A stretch of 64,000 bases of DNA from Halorussus rarus (GCF_003369835.1 NZ_QPMJ01000003.1:186001-250000); one strand, 5' to 3'. Shown: positions 43,401-53,132, counted from the stretch's first letter. Numbers and translations are program-made. Notes: a model not told the origin generated them from the letters alone.

Positions 43401-44123
43401 CTAAACCGACCGCGCTTCTTCGAGCGTGAACTCGCCCTCGTAGAGTGCGGTCCCCACGACGACCGCCGCGGCCCCGGCGTCCCGGAGCGCGCGCACGTCT
43501 TCGAGCGTCGCGACGCCGCCGGAGGCCACGACCGGAATCTCGACCGCTTCGACCACCTCGCGCACGCGGTCGGTCTGGACGCCCGCGAGCTGCCCCTCCA
43601 CGTCGACGTCGGTGAACAGGATGGCGCCCGCGCCCAGCTCCTCGTAGCGAGCCGCGGCCTCGGCGGGGTCGAGCCCGGTCCCCTCGGTCCACCCGGAGAC
43701 GACGACCTCGCCGCCCTTCGCGTCGAGGCTGACCGTGACCGAGCCGGGGTACTCCTCGGATATCTCGGCCACGATGTCGGGGTTCTCGACCGCGGCCGTC
43801 CCGAGGATGACGCGGTCGACCCCGCGGTCGAGCAGGTCGGTCGCGTCCGCGACGGTCCGGATGCCTCCGCCGAGCTGGACGTCGACGTCGACCGCGTCGA
43901 GGACGGCCTCGACCGCGTCGGCGTTGGCGCGCTCGCCCTCGAAGGCGCCGTCGAGGTCGACCAGGTGGAGCGTCTCGGCGCCGCGCTCGACCCACTGCTC
44001 GGCGGCCGCCACCGGGTCGCCGTAGGTCTTCTCCGTGCCGCGCTCGCCGGCGACCAGCTGGACCACCTCGCCGTCCTGCATGTCCACCGCGGGGACGACC
44101 TCGAACTCGGGGAACGGTGTCAT
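43401..44123 (-). CDS. hisA: Phosphoribosylformimino-5-aminoimidazole carboxamide ribotide isomerase
   Basis: A 240-aa TIM barrel performing an Amadori-type rearrangement in histidine synthesis. The catalytic Asp pair sits at VVPAVDMQDGEVV (residue 10) and VTVSLDAKGGEV near residue 127; the two half-barrel phosphate sites LGGGIRTV (near 82) and VASGGVATLEDVRAL near 198-212 are intact. Length is normal. TATA CTTTAACC about 25 nt before the ATG. Downstream, on the same strand, is hisB. Confidence 0.95.
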   Translation of the reverse strand: MTPFPEFEVVPAVDMQDGEVVQLVAGERGTEKTYGDPVAAAEQWVERGAETLHLVDLDGAFEGERANADAVEAVLDAVDVDVQLGGGIRTVADATDLLDRGVDRVILGTAAVENPDIVAEISEEYPGSVTVSLDAKGGEVVVSGWTEGTGLDPAEAAARYEELGAGAILFTDVDVEGQLAGVQTDRVREVVEAVEIPVVASGGVATLEDVRALRDAGAAAVVVGTALYEGEFTLEEARSV

Positions 44124-44285
44124 GGGTGTCGGTAGTGCGAGCGGCGGTTAAAGGCTCACTCTTCCGGCAGCGGTTCGCGGAGTCGGTGTCGCCCCGGATG
44201 CGAACGCCGCCGCGCCCGTGACTCAAACGTCGCTCCGACACCTTCGGACGCCAACTATTTGTGGCGCTCCGGCGGACCGACACGC

Positions 44286-44693
44286 ATGAAACAGTCGCGC
44301 TTCCGATACCTGGGTCTCTTCGACCTGCTCCTCGTCGCGGTGTTCGTCGCCGCCTTCGGAACCGCCTCGTTCGCGGCGAGCGTCGCCATCCCGGCCATGG
44401 CGCTCGCGGGCCTGTTCGCCGTTCTCGCCGGAAGCGTCGCCGAGCTGTCGCTCGGCTCGGTGACGGTCACGTGGCGCCACTTCGTCGCCGCGACGTACGC
44501 GCTCTTCGCGCTGGCGCTCCCCGGCAGCTACCTGCCCGACGTGGTCGCGGGCACCGCGGGTCGGGCGGAACTCGCGCTGTTCGCGGTCACGTCCGTCGGC
44601 GCGCTCACCCTGCTGTTCTTCGGGTACGACGTCGCCCGCGGCGGCGACCACTTCGAGGTCGAACCGGACGTCGATACCGTCGTCGGCCGGTGA
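44286..44693 (+). CDS. Four-helix membrane protein of unknown function
   Basis: A 135-aa protein with MKQSRFRYLGLFDLLLVAVFV at the start and about four hydrophobic segments (the last ELALFAVTSVGALTLLFFGYDVA), followed by an acidic tail (FEVEPDVDTVVGR). No family recognised. It precedes serB by 80 nt on the same strand and has an AACTATTTGTG box about 30 nt upstream, so the two could share an mRNA. Confidence 0.6.
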   Translation: MKQSRFRYLGLFDLLLVAVFVAAFGTASFAASVAIPAMALAGLFAVLAGSVAELSLGSVTVTWRHFVAATYALFALALPGSYLPDVVAGTAGRAELALFAVTSVGALTLLFFGYDVARGGDHFEVEPDVDTVVGR

Positions 44694-44774
44694 CGGTCGC
44701 TCCGTTCCGACTGTCCCCCCGCAACGACCGCGTCTTCCGGTCGTTTCAAGCCCCCGGCAGCCCAACCCCCGGCC

Positions 44775-45413
44775 ATGACGCTGGTCGCGTTCGACTTCGA
44801 CGGGACGCTCTCGGACTCGGAGATGACGGTCCTGCTCGGCGAGCGGCAGGGGGTGGCCGACGAGATGGCCGACATCACCGAGCGGGCGATGAACGACGAG
44901 ATTAGCTACGCGAAGAGCCTCCGGGACCGGGCCGCGCTGCTGGAGGGGCTGCCGGACGAGAGGGCCGAGGAGGCGTTCGAGGAGGTGTACCTCCGGCCGG
45001 ACGCCGCGACCGTAATCCGGGAGCTCAACGAGGCGGGCGTGACCACGGCGGTTCTGACCGGCGGGTTCGAGCGCGGCGTCGAGACGGCCCTGGCGCGGGA
45101 GGGCGTCTCGGTCGACGTCGTCGTGGCCAACCGGCTCCCGGTCGCGAATGGAGACCTCACCGGCGAGGTCGAGGGGCCGCTCATCGAGGGGACGAAGGAC
45201 GACGCCCTCGAACGGCTCGCCGGCGAGCGCGAGATCGCGATGAGCGACACCGTCGCGGTCGGCGACGGCGCGAACGACCTCCCGATGCTGGAGGTCGCGG
45301 GCCTCTCGGTCGGCTTCGTCCCCAAGCCCGCGGTCGAGCCGGCCTGCGACGTGGTGGTCTCGTCGATGGAGGGCCTCCGCGAGCTGTTCGACGAGGAGGG
45401 ACTGCTCGACTGA
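44775..45413 (+). CDS. serB: Phosphoserine phosphatase
   Basis: A 212-aa HAD-superfamily phosphatase, last step of serine synthesis from 3-phosphoglycerate. The nucleophile motif VAFDFDGTLSDSEMT (Asp7 and Asp9 positions), the alpha-helical cap with SYAKSLRDRAALLEGLP, the Thr/Ser motif VLTGGFERG and the metal motif VGDGANDLPML near residue 162-172 are all present. The Thr/Ser position reads TGG instead of SGG, conservative. Length fits archaeal SerB. A different HAD substrate cannot be excluded. Confidence 0.88.
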   Translation: MTLVAFDFDGTLSDSEMTVLLGERQGVADEMADITERAMNDEISYAKSLRDRAALLEGLPDERAEEAFEEVYLRPDAATVIRELNEAGVTTAVLTGGFERGVETALAREGVSVDVVVANRLPVANGDLTGEVEGPLIEGTKDDALERLAGEREIAMSDTVAVGDGANDLPMLEVAGLSVGFVPKPAVEPACDVVVSSMEGLRELFDEEGLLD

Positions 45414-45505
45414 CGGGATTCGGGATATGGGTGTCTCGAGGCCTGTGATACAGCTTCTCGGCAATCTTATCTCCTCGCGAAGCCTATAGGTATGCGGTGA
45501 ATCGA

Positions 45506-46036
45506 ATGTCCCGATACGGCCCCTTCGAGGAGATGGACCGCGTGTTCGAACAGCTTCGCACCCGGATGTGGACCCCGGACGGGCCGTACGGCCGCGACGC
45601 CGGAGCGCTCGCCCGCGGCGACCGGGGCGTCCGCATGGAACCCGGGAAGCACGGCGGCGTCTTCGGGAGCGCAGCGACCGACGGCTCGTCGCTCTCCCGG
45701 AGGTCGAGCGACGGCGAGTACGTCTTCGTCGCCGATCTGCCGGGCTTCGAGCGCGAGGAGATCGACCTCTCGTTCGACGACGACGCGCTGACCCTCACCG
45801 CCGAGAGCGAGACCGGCGAGACCACCGCCGACGACGAGGGCGGGATCGCACTCCGCGGCGAGGTCACGCGCTCGCGCCGGGTGTCCGAGCGCGTCGCGAT
45901 CCCCGAGGACGTGGTTGAGGACGAGATCACGGCCTCGTACCGCAACGGCGTCCTCGAAGTCCACCTCCCGCTGGTCGACCCGGTCGAGGCGGACGACGAC
46001 GGGGACGACGCGACCAAGATCGACATCGGCGAGTAG
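45506..46036 (+). CDS. Hsp20-family small heat-shock protein (2)
   Basis: A 176-aa chaperone beginning at ATG 45506 (an in-frame GTG is at 45497). After a helical start (RYGPFEEMDRVFEQLRTRMW) there is a Gly/Arg/Asp-rich linker, then the alpha-crystallin domain from YVFVADLPGFEREEIDLSFDDDALTL and ending in NGVLEVHLPL with acidic KIDIGE tail. It is longer than Hsp20 (1) because of the linker. The two Hsp20 genes are 5.4 kb apart, separated by pheA, hisB, hisA and serB. Confidence 0.9.
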   Translation: MSRYGPFEEMDRVFEQLRTRMWTPDGPYGRDAGALARGDRGVRMEPGKHGGVFGSAATDGSSLSRRSSDGEYVFVADLPGFEREEIDLSFDDDALTLTAESETGETTADDEGGIALRGEVTRSRRVSERVAIPEDVVEDEITASYRNGVLEVHLPLVDPVEADDDGDDATKIDIGE

Positions 46037-46164
46037 TCCGTATTTTTCCGTGCAGTCGCGCGCTCGGTAGCGACAGCGACACGTCCCGGAGCGTCGCCGG
46101 TCCGTAACGTCGGCCGTCGACCGGGGCGAGTACGCTTTTCCCGCCGGCCTCCGACGGTTCGACC

Positions 46165-47250
46165 ATGACTGACATCGCCGTGGTGGGCGCGGGCGTCGCC
46201 GGCCTCGGGGCCGCCTACGCGCTCCGGGAAGCCGACGCCGAGGTCACCGTCTTCGAGCGCCGCGAGTCGGTCGGCGGCCGGGCGGCGACGCGCCGCCGCA
46301 ACGGCTGCGTCTACGACGTCGGCGCGAACTACTGTAAAGACGAAGACGAGCGCATCGCCGACCTCATCTCGGGCGAACTCGCCGACGGACTGGTCGAGGC
46401 CGAGGGGCCGGTGTGGACCTTCGACGCCGACGGCGACATCTCGGAGGGTCGCGGCGACGACGCCCGCAAGTGGACCTACCGCGAGGGGCTGGCGACGCTC
46501 GGCGAGCGCCTCCGCGAGGCCGGCGGCGCGACAGTCCGGACCGGCACCGAGGTCGCGCGGCTCGTCGGCGAGGACGACGGCTGGCGGCTCGGCACGAAGG
46601 CCACCGCCGACGCGAGCGACCCCCAGGCCGACGAGTTCGCGGGCGAGACGAACCCCGCCGAGGCCGACGCGTTCGAGGCCGACGCGGTCGTGCTGACGCC
46701 GCCCGCGCCGACGACCGCCTACCTGCTCGATCGGGCCGACTGGGACGACTCGCTCCGGGCGGACCTCGTCGAAGCCGCGGCCGACGTGCCCTACCGGACC
46801 ATCCTCACGGTCGCGCTCCACTACCCCGACCGGACCGACGCGCCGTACTACGCGCTCGTCAACGCCGACAAGGACCACGACCTCGGCTGGGTCGCCCGCG
46901 AGGAGTGCAAGCCCGGCCACGTCCCGGACGGCGAGAGCCTGCTCGTCGTCCAGCCCTCGCTCGAGTGGTCCCGGCACCGGTACGACGACCCCGACGACGA
47001 GATCGCGGTCGCGGCGGCCGACCGCGCCGCCGAACTGCTCGGCGACCCCGACAGGTACGAGTTCGACTGGGCCGACGCGGTGCGGTGGCGCGACGCGCTC
47101 CCCGACGCCGGGGCCGACCGCGACGTCCTCGACCGCGGGGCCGACGCCGACCTGTTCTTCGCCGGCGACTGGGTGGCCGGCGAGGGTCGGGTCCACGCCG
47201 CGCTCCGGAGCGGGCTGGACGCGGGCGAACGGGTCGCCGAGCGGCTCTAG
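46165..47250 (+). CDS. FAD-dependent oxidoreductase (renalase/amine oxidase-like)
   Basis: A 361-aa flavoprotein. The FAD Rossmann motif VGAGVAGLGAAYALREADAEVTVFE starts at residue 6 and is followed by the RxxxGGR loop RRESVGGRAATRR near residue 34-46. Late residues FFAGDWVAGEGRVHAALRSG near 333-352 form the second FAD contact. The family includes renalase and protoporphyrinogen- or amine-oxidase-like enzymes; the substrate is unknown. It is convergent with the six-helix membrane gene; the stop codons overlap on CTAG (47247-47250). Confidence 0.88.
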   Translation: MTDIAVVGAGVAGLGAAYALREADAEVTVFERRESVGGRAATRRRNGCVYDVGANYCKDEDERIADLISGELADGLVEAEGPVWTFDADGDISEGRGDDARKWTYREGLATLGERLREAGGATVRTGTEVARLVGEDDGWRLGTKATADASDPQADEFAGETNPAEADAFEADAVVLTPPAPTTAYLLDRADWDDSLRADLVEAAADVPYRTILTVALHYPDRTDAPYYALVNADKDHDLGWVAREECKPGHVPDGESLLVVQPSLEWSRHRYDDPDDEIAVAAADRAAELLGDPDRYEFDWADAVRWRDALPDAGADRDVLDRGADADLFFAGDWVAGEGRVHAALRSGLDAGERVAERL

Positions 47251-48020
47251 TCGCGGTCACGGCCGAGCAGGAGCACCGACGCGCCCGAGACCAGCGTCAC
47301 CGCGACGACGTGCCCGACGACCGCCGCGACCAGCAGCGGCCGGTCCCGGACGAACGGCACCAGCAGCAGTTGCACCAGCGCGAACCCGACGGTCAGCAGG
47401 TCGACCCGGCGCAGACCGGCCCGGGTCGGGGCGTCGAACCGGTCGCGGTATCGGAGCGTCCGCCAGAGCCCGGTGAGGCTGGCCCACCACCCCGTGCCGA
47501 TGCGGTAGCAGAGGTCCCACAGCACCAGCAGCGCGAGGTAGACCGCCGGTGCGGGCGGAGCGTCGCCGAGCAGGCGCGCGAACGGCGACACCCCGCCGGT
47601 CCGGGCGTCGGCCGAGAACAGGACGGTCAGCAGCGCGACGAACGCAAGCACGCCCAGCACCACCTCGATGCTCGACGAGAAGAGCAGCCGGCGGTACGGC
47701 TCTGGGGTCTCGACCCGGCGTATCTCGCCGCCGAGCGCCAGCATGAGGTAGCTCCCCGCTGCCGCGACCCCCACCGCGGCCGTGCCGGCCGGCACCGCGG
47801 CCCAGAGGTCGTACGCCGCGGCGAGCGCAAGCACCAGCCCCTCGAACACCGCGAACTGGACGACGACGGCCACCGGCGGCGAGAGCCCGAGGCCGGGAAT
47901 CGCCCCCACGATGCTCTCGTAGACCCAGGTCTCCCCGTATCGGGTCGCGGGGTCCGCCCCGTCTCGGTTGTCGCCGCCGGCGTCGGCGTCGCTGCCGCCG
48001 TCCGGGCGCTCTCGGTTCAT
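47247..48020 (-). CDS. Six-helix membrane protein of unknown function
   Basis: A 257-aa membrane protein with a Gly/Asp-rich acidic N-terminus, then about six hydrophobic segments (VVVQFAVFEGLVLALAAA through VVAVTLVSGASVLLLG). Conserved-looking elements include YGETWVYESIVGAIPGLG near residue 28-45 and DLCYRIGTGWWASLTGLWR near 168-186. No family recognised. It overlaps by 4 nt the convergent flavoprotein gene and follows the SDR gene at 54 nt on the same strand. Confidence 0.75.
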   Translation of the reverse strand: MNRERPDGGSDADAGGDNRDGADPATRYGETWVYESIVGAIPGLGLSPPVAVVVQFAVFEGLVLALAAAYDLWAAVPAGTAAVGVAAAGSYLMLALGGEIRRVETPEPYRRLLFSSSIEVVLGVLAFVALLTVLFSADARTGGVSPFARLLGDAPPAPAVYLALLVLWDLCYRIGTGWWASLTGLWRTLRYRDRFDAPTRAGLRRVDLLTVGFALVQLLLVPFVRDRPLLVAAVVGHVVAVTLVSGASVLLLGRDRD

Positions 48021-48074
48021 CGCTCGCCCGCCGCGTCGTCGTCGGTCATCCCTTTCGTCTCGTGGCCTCGGTGG

Positions 48075-49025
48075 TCATCGCTTTCCCGCCGCGTCTCCGT
48101 CCGCCGCCACGTTGCTCGCCGTCCAGTCTGCGCGGGCCTCCTCGGCCGCCAGCGCGCGCCCGACGGCCTCGTCGAACGGCGTCAGGTCGACCGGGACCAG
48201 TTCGCGGATGGCGGCGTCGTCGGCGACGACCGGGTTCTTCAGCCCCGCGATGAGCGGGTGGGCGATGGACTTCGGCACGCCGGTCACCAGGTCGACCCAG
48301 TAGGTCGACAGGGTCGGCGTCAGCACCGGCACCGGGACGATGCGGGGCTCCCGGCCCATCACGCGGCCGGTCCGGCGCAGCATCTCGCCGTAGGTCAGCA
48401 CCTCGGGACCGCCGATCTCGTAGGTCCCGCCCGCGGTCTCGGGGACGTCGAGGACGCCGACGAGGTAGGCCACCACGTCGGCGACCGCGACGGGCTGGCA
48501 CTCGTTGCGGACCCACCGCGGCGCGACCATCACCGGGAGCTTCGCGACGAGCTCGCGGATCATCCGGAAGCTCGCGCTCCCGTCGCCGACGATGACGGCC
48601 GCGCGGAGCGTCGTCAGCGCGAAGTCCTCGCTCTCGGCCAGGACGGTCTCGACTTCGCGCCGGGACGCCAGGTGCGCCGAGAGCGCGTCGCCGGTCTCGC
48701 CCAGCCCGCCGAGGTAGACCACCCGACGGAGGGGCGACCCGCGGGCGGCCTCGACGAAGTTGCGCGCCGCGAGCCGGTCGCGCTCGGCGAAGTCGCCGCC
48801 GGTCCGCATGGAGTGGACGAGGTAGTAGGCCGCGTCGACTCGCTCGAAGACTCCCGCCAGGCTCTTGCGGTCGAGCAGGTCGGCCTCCGCGACTTCTACC
48901 CCGCCGGGAGCGTCGTACCGGCTCGCGTCCCGCACGAGCGCGACCACGTCGTGGCCCGCGTCGAGCAGCGCGGGCACGAGGTGGCCGCCGACGAACCCGG
49001 TCGCCCCGGTGACCAGCACGCGCAT
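48075..49025 (-). CDS. NAD(P)H-binding SDR-family protein (NDUFA9-like)
   Basis: A 316-aa atypical extended SDR. The dinucleotide motif VTGATGFVGGHLVPALLDAGH covers residues 5-25 (GxxGxxG), followed by DAAYYLVHSMRTG near residue 71-83 and a GGPEVLTYGEMLRRTGRV block near residue 216. The catalytic Tyr/Lys pair is not clear, as in complex-I NDUFA9 and YtfG-type NAD(P)H-binding proteins, so it may be a binding or quinone-linked protein. ATG 49025 is chosen because the Rossmann strand begins at once. It precedes the six-helix membrane gene. Confidence 0.85.
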   Translation of the reverse strand: MRVLVTGATGFVGGHLVPALLDAGHDVVALVRDASRYDAPGGVEVAEADLLDRKSLAGVFERVDAAYYLVHSMRTGGDFAERDRLAARNFVEAARGSPLRRVVYLGGLGETGDALSAHLASRREVETVLAESEDFALTTLRAAVIVGDGSASFRMIRELVAKLPVMVAPRWVRNECQPVAVADVVAYLVGVLDVPETAGGTYEIGGPEVLTYGEMLRRTGRVMGREPRIVPVPVLTPTLSTYWVDLVTGVPKSIAHPLIAGLKNPVVADDAAIRELVPVDLTPFDEAVGRALAAEEARADWTASNVAADGDAAGKR

Positions 49026-49109
49026 GAGGTACGGCTTCGGCCCGCGCGACCATAACTGTCGGCGGCGGAGGAGCTCGGGCGAATCGGTGGTGACGTCGGT
49101 TTCCCGCCC

Positions 49110-51794
49110 TCACCCGGAGACGGTCGTCGTCGTGCCAGTCCCCGTTCCGTCCATCGCCGCGTTCGGATTCGCCGCGCCGGTCGTCGCGTTCCCGCCTCCC
49201 GCGTTCCCGCTGCCCGCGAGACCGGGCCGCAGGTCCGCGAGGTCGGCGACGGTCGGGGCGTTCACGACGGTGACGTTCCGGCCGTCCCGGACCACCCGGA
49301 AGGCGTCGGCGAACGGCCCCGACTCGACGACCCGGGTGTTCGGCCCGACCCGCTCGGCGCCGTGGCCGGCGAGCACCTCGCGGTACGCCCGGTGGAACTC
49401 CCGGGCGTCGCGGTCGGTGTCCCACGCGGTCAGCCAGACGTAGCCGTACTCGGTGTCGTTATCGGGGGCGCTCGGCCCGCCGAACACGGTCTCGTCCCCG
49501 TCGGCGTCGGCCGTCCGGTACGGCACGAACACGTCGTTACCCCACCCCGTCGAGGGCGCGCTGGTGTAGTTGAACCAGTCGTACGTGCCGCCGTTCGGGA
49601 ACAGGTGCTCGTTCACCCCGATTATCTCGTTGTCGTACTCGTAGCCCTGGTACCACAGCATCGCGAAGATGCCGACCTCCCCGACGGTCGTGCTCCCGTC
49701 GGTGCCCCGGAACGCGAGCAGCGAGGTGTCGAACTGCCGCCAGTCGCCCCGCGCCGTATCCTCGAAGTCGAGCCGGACGGGGGGCTCGTTCCGGCGCTCT
49801 GGGTGGAGTATCTGCTCGGTGCTGGCCGGCAGGTCGTCGTAGGCGTCGTTCACCGCGTCCCAGCCGCCCCGCTCGCGCAGGTCCTCGACGTACCCCGGTC
49901 CGTCGGAGTACGGCGCCAGCGCGAGCTGGCGCATCGCGAAGTTCCGCGTCGGCGAGACGTTCCCCCCGCTGGGTTCCCTCGCTTCGACCTGGAGGCAGTT
50001 CCACGCCACCCCGCAGAGCGCCTCGAACCGCTCGTCGGCGTACCGGGCGTCGCCCTCGACCAGCGCGTTGCGGGCGTTGAACGCGTCCTCCCGCGCGGGA
50101 GCCAGGTCCCGGCGCGTGAGGTCGAAGTGCTGGTCCTGGAGCGCGTGGACGAACTCGTGGACCAGCGTCGTGCTGCTGATCGCGACGGGATCGGCCTCCT
50201 CCGAGACCACGACCAGCTTGTCGGTCAGCGGGTGGTAGAAGCCGCCGATCCGGGTGGACTCGGCGTTCATCTCGGCGGTCGCGTTCGCGTCCTCGCCGAC
50301 GACGAACAGCGCCTCCCAGAACTGGTTGTCCCACGCCGAGGCGAGGCCGGAGTCGTTGCGCTCGCCCCGCGACCGGCGCTCGAGTTCGTCCCGACTGACG
50401 ACCTCCAACGACACCGACCCGGTGTACTCCAGCTGGCGGAGGTGTTCGGCGCGGGCGATGGCCCGGTAGACGTACGCCCGGAGCTCCCGGTCGGTGAGCC
50501 CGTCGGACTGGTTCGCGGCGATGGCGTCGTCGTACCGGACGCCGCCCTCGACGCCGATGGTCTCGTCGCCGGTCGAGTCGAAGACGACCGCGCCGTCGCG
50601 GTTGCTCGCCACCCGGACGCCGGTCGAGTTCTCGAGCGTGACGCCGCCGATCCGGTTGTTCAGGACCGCGTTCCCGGTGACCGCCCCGCCGGTGACGTTG
50701 CGGTAGAAGACGCCGATGGAGCCGTTCTCGGCCGTCGAGTCGGTCACGGCGGCGTCGGCCGCCCGGAACGCGTAGACGCCGTACTGGTTGCGCGAGGCGT
50801 CGGTCGCGACCACGCTGGCCTCGGTGCCGTTCTCGAGAAGCACCCCGGCGAGGTTGTTGTTCGTCGCCGAGACGCCGAACACTGTCGTTCCGGTCGCGTT
50901 GACGGCGCGGACGCCGGCAAGGCCGTTCCCGACCACGGCGGTGCGCCGCACGTCGGTCCCGGACGCGAACAGCAGGGTGACGCCGACCCGGTTGTCCGAC
51001 GCGGTCCCGCCGGTGACGCTGGCCCCGGTGGTCGATTCGAGCAGGACACCCGCGAGGTCGTTATCCCGGGCGGTGACGTCCGCGACGGTGCCGCCGGTCC
51101 CGCCGGAGAGGTAGACGCCGGCGAATCCGTTTCCGGCGGCGGTGACGTTCGCGACCCGCACCCGGTCGCTCCGGAACGCGCCGACCCCGAGGACGGCGTT
51201 GCCGTCGACCGCGCCGTCGGTGACCGTCGCTCCGGGCGACGCGATCGCCGTCACGCCGAATCCGTTGTTCTCGGCGCGGACGCCGGCGAGTCGACCGTTC
51301 CGGACGCCGGAGGCGACGACGCCCCACCGCCAGTCGGTGACGGTCAGGTCGGTCACGGTCACGTTCGACAGCCGGCGGTTCGCGGTCGCGGCCACCCCGA
51401 CCGTGGCGCCGGCCCCGAACGGGTTGACCCGCCCGCCGAAGAACCGGTCGGTCAGCGCGTCCGGGTCGCTGGTCGTCACCCCGTCGACCGCGTGGCCGTT
51501 CCCGTCGAGGACGACGTCGCTCGCTCGAATCCTGATGCAGGTGTCGGCCGAACTGTTCTCGATGTCGCCGGTCAGGACGTATCGCCCCGGCCGCGCGATG
51601 GTTCTGCACGACGAGATTTCTGTCGCCTGCGCCGCCGCGTTCGCCGCCCGGTCCCCCGCTGTTCCCGCCATCGCGTCGCCCGTCGTCCCCGGCATCGCGT
51701 CTCCCGTCGCCGCTCCCCCTGCCGCCCCTGCCCCCGCCGCCGACCAGCACAGCATCAGCAGGCAGGCGACGACCGCGAACTGTCTGTTCGTCAT
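49110..51794 (-). CDS. Secreted beta-helix (NosD-like) plus zincin fusion, Hvo_1808-type surface protein
   Basis: A 894-aa secreted protein. A Sec-like signal (VACLLMLCWSAAGAGAA) is followed by an Ala/Gly-rich linker and about 370 residues of right-handed parallel beta-helix of the NosD/CASH type, with repeated units such as NRVGVTLL, NGLAGVRAVNATG and NNLAGVLLENGT (residues about 60-430). The C-terminal 450 residues form a second domain of the haloarchaeal Hvo_1808 surface-protein kind, with a zinc-metallopeptidase motif HEFVH at residues 546-550 in TLVHEFVHALQDQHFDL. It ends in a GTGTGTTTTVSG tail with no C-terminal membrane anchor. Confidence 0.8.
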   Translation of the reverse strand: MTNRQFAVVACLLMLCWSAAGAGAAGGAATGDAMPGTTGDAMAGTAGDRAANAAAQATEISSCRTIARPGRYVLTGDIENSSADTCIRIRASDVVLDGNGHAVDGVTTSDPDALTDRFFGGRVNPFGAGATVGVAATANRRLSNVTVTDLTVTDWRWGVVASGVRNGRLAGVRAENNGFGVTAIASPGATVTDGAVDGNAVLGVGAFRSDRVRVANVTAAGNGFAGVYLSGGTGGTVADVTARDNDLAGVLLESTTGASVTGGTASDNRVGVTLLFASGTDVRRTAVVGNGLAGVRAVNATGTTVFGVSATNNNLAGVLLENGTEASVVATDASRNQYGVYAFRAADAAVTDSTAENGSIGVFYRNVTGGAVTGNAVLNNRIGGVTLENSTGVRVASNRDGAVVFDSTGDETIGVEGGVRYDDAIAANQSDGLTDRELRAYVYRAIARAEHLRQLEYTGSVSLEVVSRDELERRSRGERNDSGLASAWDNQFWEALFVVGEDANATAEMNAESTRIGGFYHPLTDKLVVVSEEADPVAISSTTLVHEFVHALQDQHFDLTRRDLAPAREDAFNARNALVEGDARYADERFEALCGVAWNCLQVEAREPSGGNVSPTRNFAMRQLALAPYSDGPGYVEDLRERGGWDAVNDAYDDLPASTEQILHPERRNEPPVRLDFEDTARGDWRQFDTSLLAFRGTDGSTTVGEVGIFAMLWYQGYEYDNEIIGVNEHLFPNGGTYDWFNYTSAPSTGWGNDVFVPYRTADADGDETVFGGPSAPDNDTEYGYVWLTAWDTDRDAREFHRAYREVLAGHGAERVGPNTRVVESGPFADAFRVVRDGRNVTVVNAPTVADLADLRPGLAGSGNAGGGNATTGAANPNAAMDGTGTGTTTTVSG

Positions 51795-51929
51795 TCTCTA
51801 CCGCTCTCACGACGCCGCGGGGCATGAAACTCCGGGGCGGGTTCGCGCGACCGCGCCGGGATTTAATCGGTCTCCCGGCTGGTCGGAAGCGTCGGTCGGT
51901 CCCGAAGACGAGTGCAGGAGTGCCGGGCG

Positions 51930-53132
51930 TCAGTCGCCGAACAGGCTGGCGTGGACCGGCGCGAACTCCCGCTCGTCGGCGTCGCTGACCGCCCGCCCCT
52001 CGACGCCCGCCGCGAGGAAGTCACGGACCGGCGGGCCGACCTCCTCGGGTTCGACGAGGAAGGCGTCGTGGCCGTGGTCGCTCTCGACGACGTGGTTGGC
52101 CACGTCGACGCCCGCGGTCTCGAACGCGGCCGCGAGGCGCTCGGCCTGCTCGACCGTGAAGTGCCAGTCGCCGGTGAAGCTGACCACGAGCGCCTCGCCC
52201 GAGAACCCCGCCAGGGCGTCGGCATCCGAGTCGTACCCCTCGCCGAGGTCGTAGTCGTCCATCGCCCGCGTGAGGTAGAGGTAGCTGTTGGCGTCGAACC
52301 GCTCGACGAACTTCTCGGCCTGGTAGTCGAGGTACGACTCGACCTCCCGGTACGGGAAGAAGTCCGCGGCGGGGTCGTCGGGCGCGAAGGCGTCGGCCAT
52401 CGCGGCCCGGCCCGCCGACCGCCGGCCGAACTTCCGGTCCATCGACTCCTTCGAGAGGTAACCGACGTGGCCCAGCTGGCGGGCGACCGCCAGGCCGTCG
52501 TGGGGTTCCTCTTGGTCCTCCCCGTAGTAGTCGCCGCCGTTCCAGTTCGGGTCGGTGGTGATGGCCCGGCGGGCGATGGCGTCGATGGCGAGCATCTGGG
52601 GGTCGAGCCGGGCCGCGGCGGCGACCGGGATCACCCGGTCGACGCGCTCGGGGTAGCGCTTGGCCCACTCGAGGACGTTCATGCCGCCGACGCTCCCGCC
52701 GATGACGGCGTGGAGCGGGCCGACCCCGAGGTGGTCGAGCAGCCGGGCCTGCGCCCGGGTCCAGTCGCCGACCGTCACGGCCGGGAAGTCGGTGCCGTAG
52801 GGCTCGCCGGTCTCGGGGTCCTCGCTGGCCGGGCCGGTCGTGCCGTAGCACGACCCCGGGACGTTCGCGCAGACCACGTAGTACTCGCGGGTGTCGACCG
52901 CCTTGCCCGGGCCGACCACGTCGCTCCACCACGCCGCGGCCTGGCCGTCGGTCCCCTCGTCGCCGCGCTTCGGGCCGGTGACGTGGGCGCTGCCGGTCAG
53001 GGCGTGACAGACCAGCACCGCGTTGTCGCCGTCGTACTCGCCGTAGGTCTCGTAGGAGACCTCCAGCGGGACCGACCGGCCGCACTCGAACTCGAACTCC
53101 CCGAGGGCGGCGGTGTCGCGCGTCCGGTTCAT
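51930..53132 (-). CDS. metX: Homoserine O-acetyltransferase
   Basis: A 400-aa alpha/beta hydrolase that activates homoserine with acetyl-CoA for methionine synthesis. The nucleophile elbow [13 protein letters not shown] holds Ser147, an acidic position lies in SFTGDWHFT, and the His is in [13 protein letters not shown] near the C-terminus. It matches the MetX catalytic set. Succinyl-CoA use would be a different, shorter family (MetA). It is coupled to the upstream metY gene by an ATGA overlap (53129-53132) and carries out the step before it. Confidence 0.95.
   Translation of the reverse strand: MNRTRDTAALGEFEFECGRSVPLEVSYETYGEYDGDNAVLVCHALTGSAHVTGPKRGDEGTDGQAAAWWSDVVGPGKAVDTREYYVVCANVPGSCYGTTGPASEDPETGEPYGTDFPAVTVGDWTRAQARLLDHLGVGPLHAVIGGSVGGMNVLEWAKRYPERVDRVIPVAAAARLDPQMLAIDAIARRAITTDPNWNGGDYYGEDQEEPHDGLAVARQLGHVGYLSKESMDRKFGRRSAGRAAMADAFAPDDPAADFFPYREVESYLDYQAEKFVERFDANSYLYLTRAMDDYDLGEGYDSDADALAGFSGEALVVSFTGDWHFTVEQAERLAAAFETAGVDVANHVVESDHGHDAFLVEPEEVGPPVRDFLAAGVEGRAVSDADEREFAPVHASLFGD

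Noticed and set aside
46413-49055. An 880-codon plus-strand reading frame
   Set aside because: It runs first in another frame of the flavoprotein gene, then antisense to the membrane and SDR genes. The sequence is Arg/Pro/Gly-rich low complexity.
49362-51827. An 821-codon plus-strand reading frame
   Set aside because: Antisense to the secreted beta-helix/zincin gene, with Arg/Val/Asp-rich composition and no recognisable fold.
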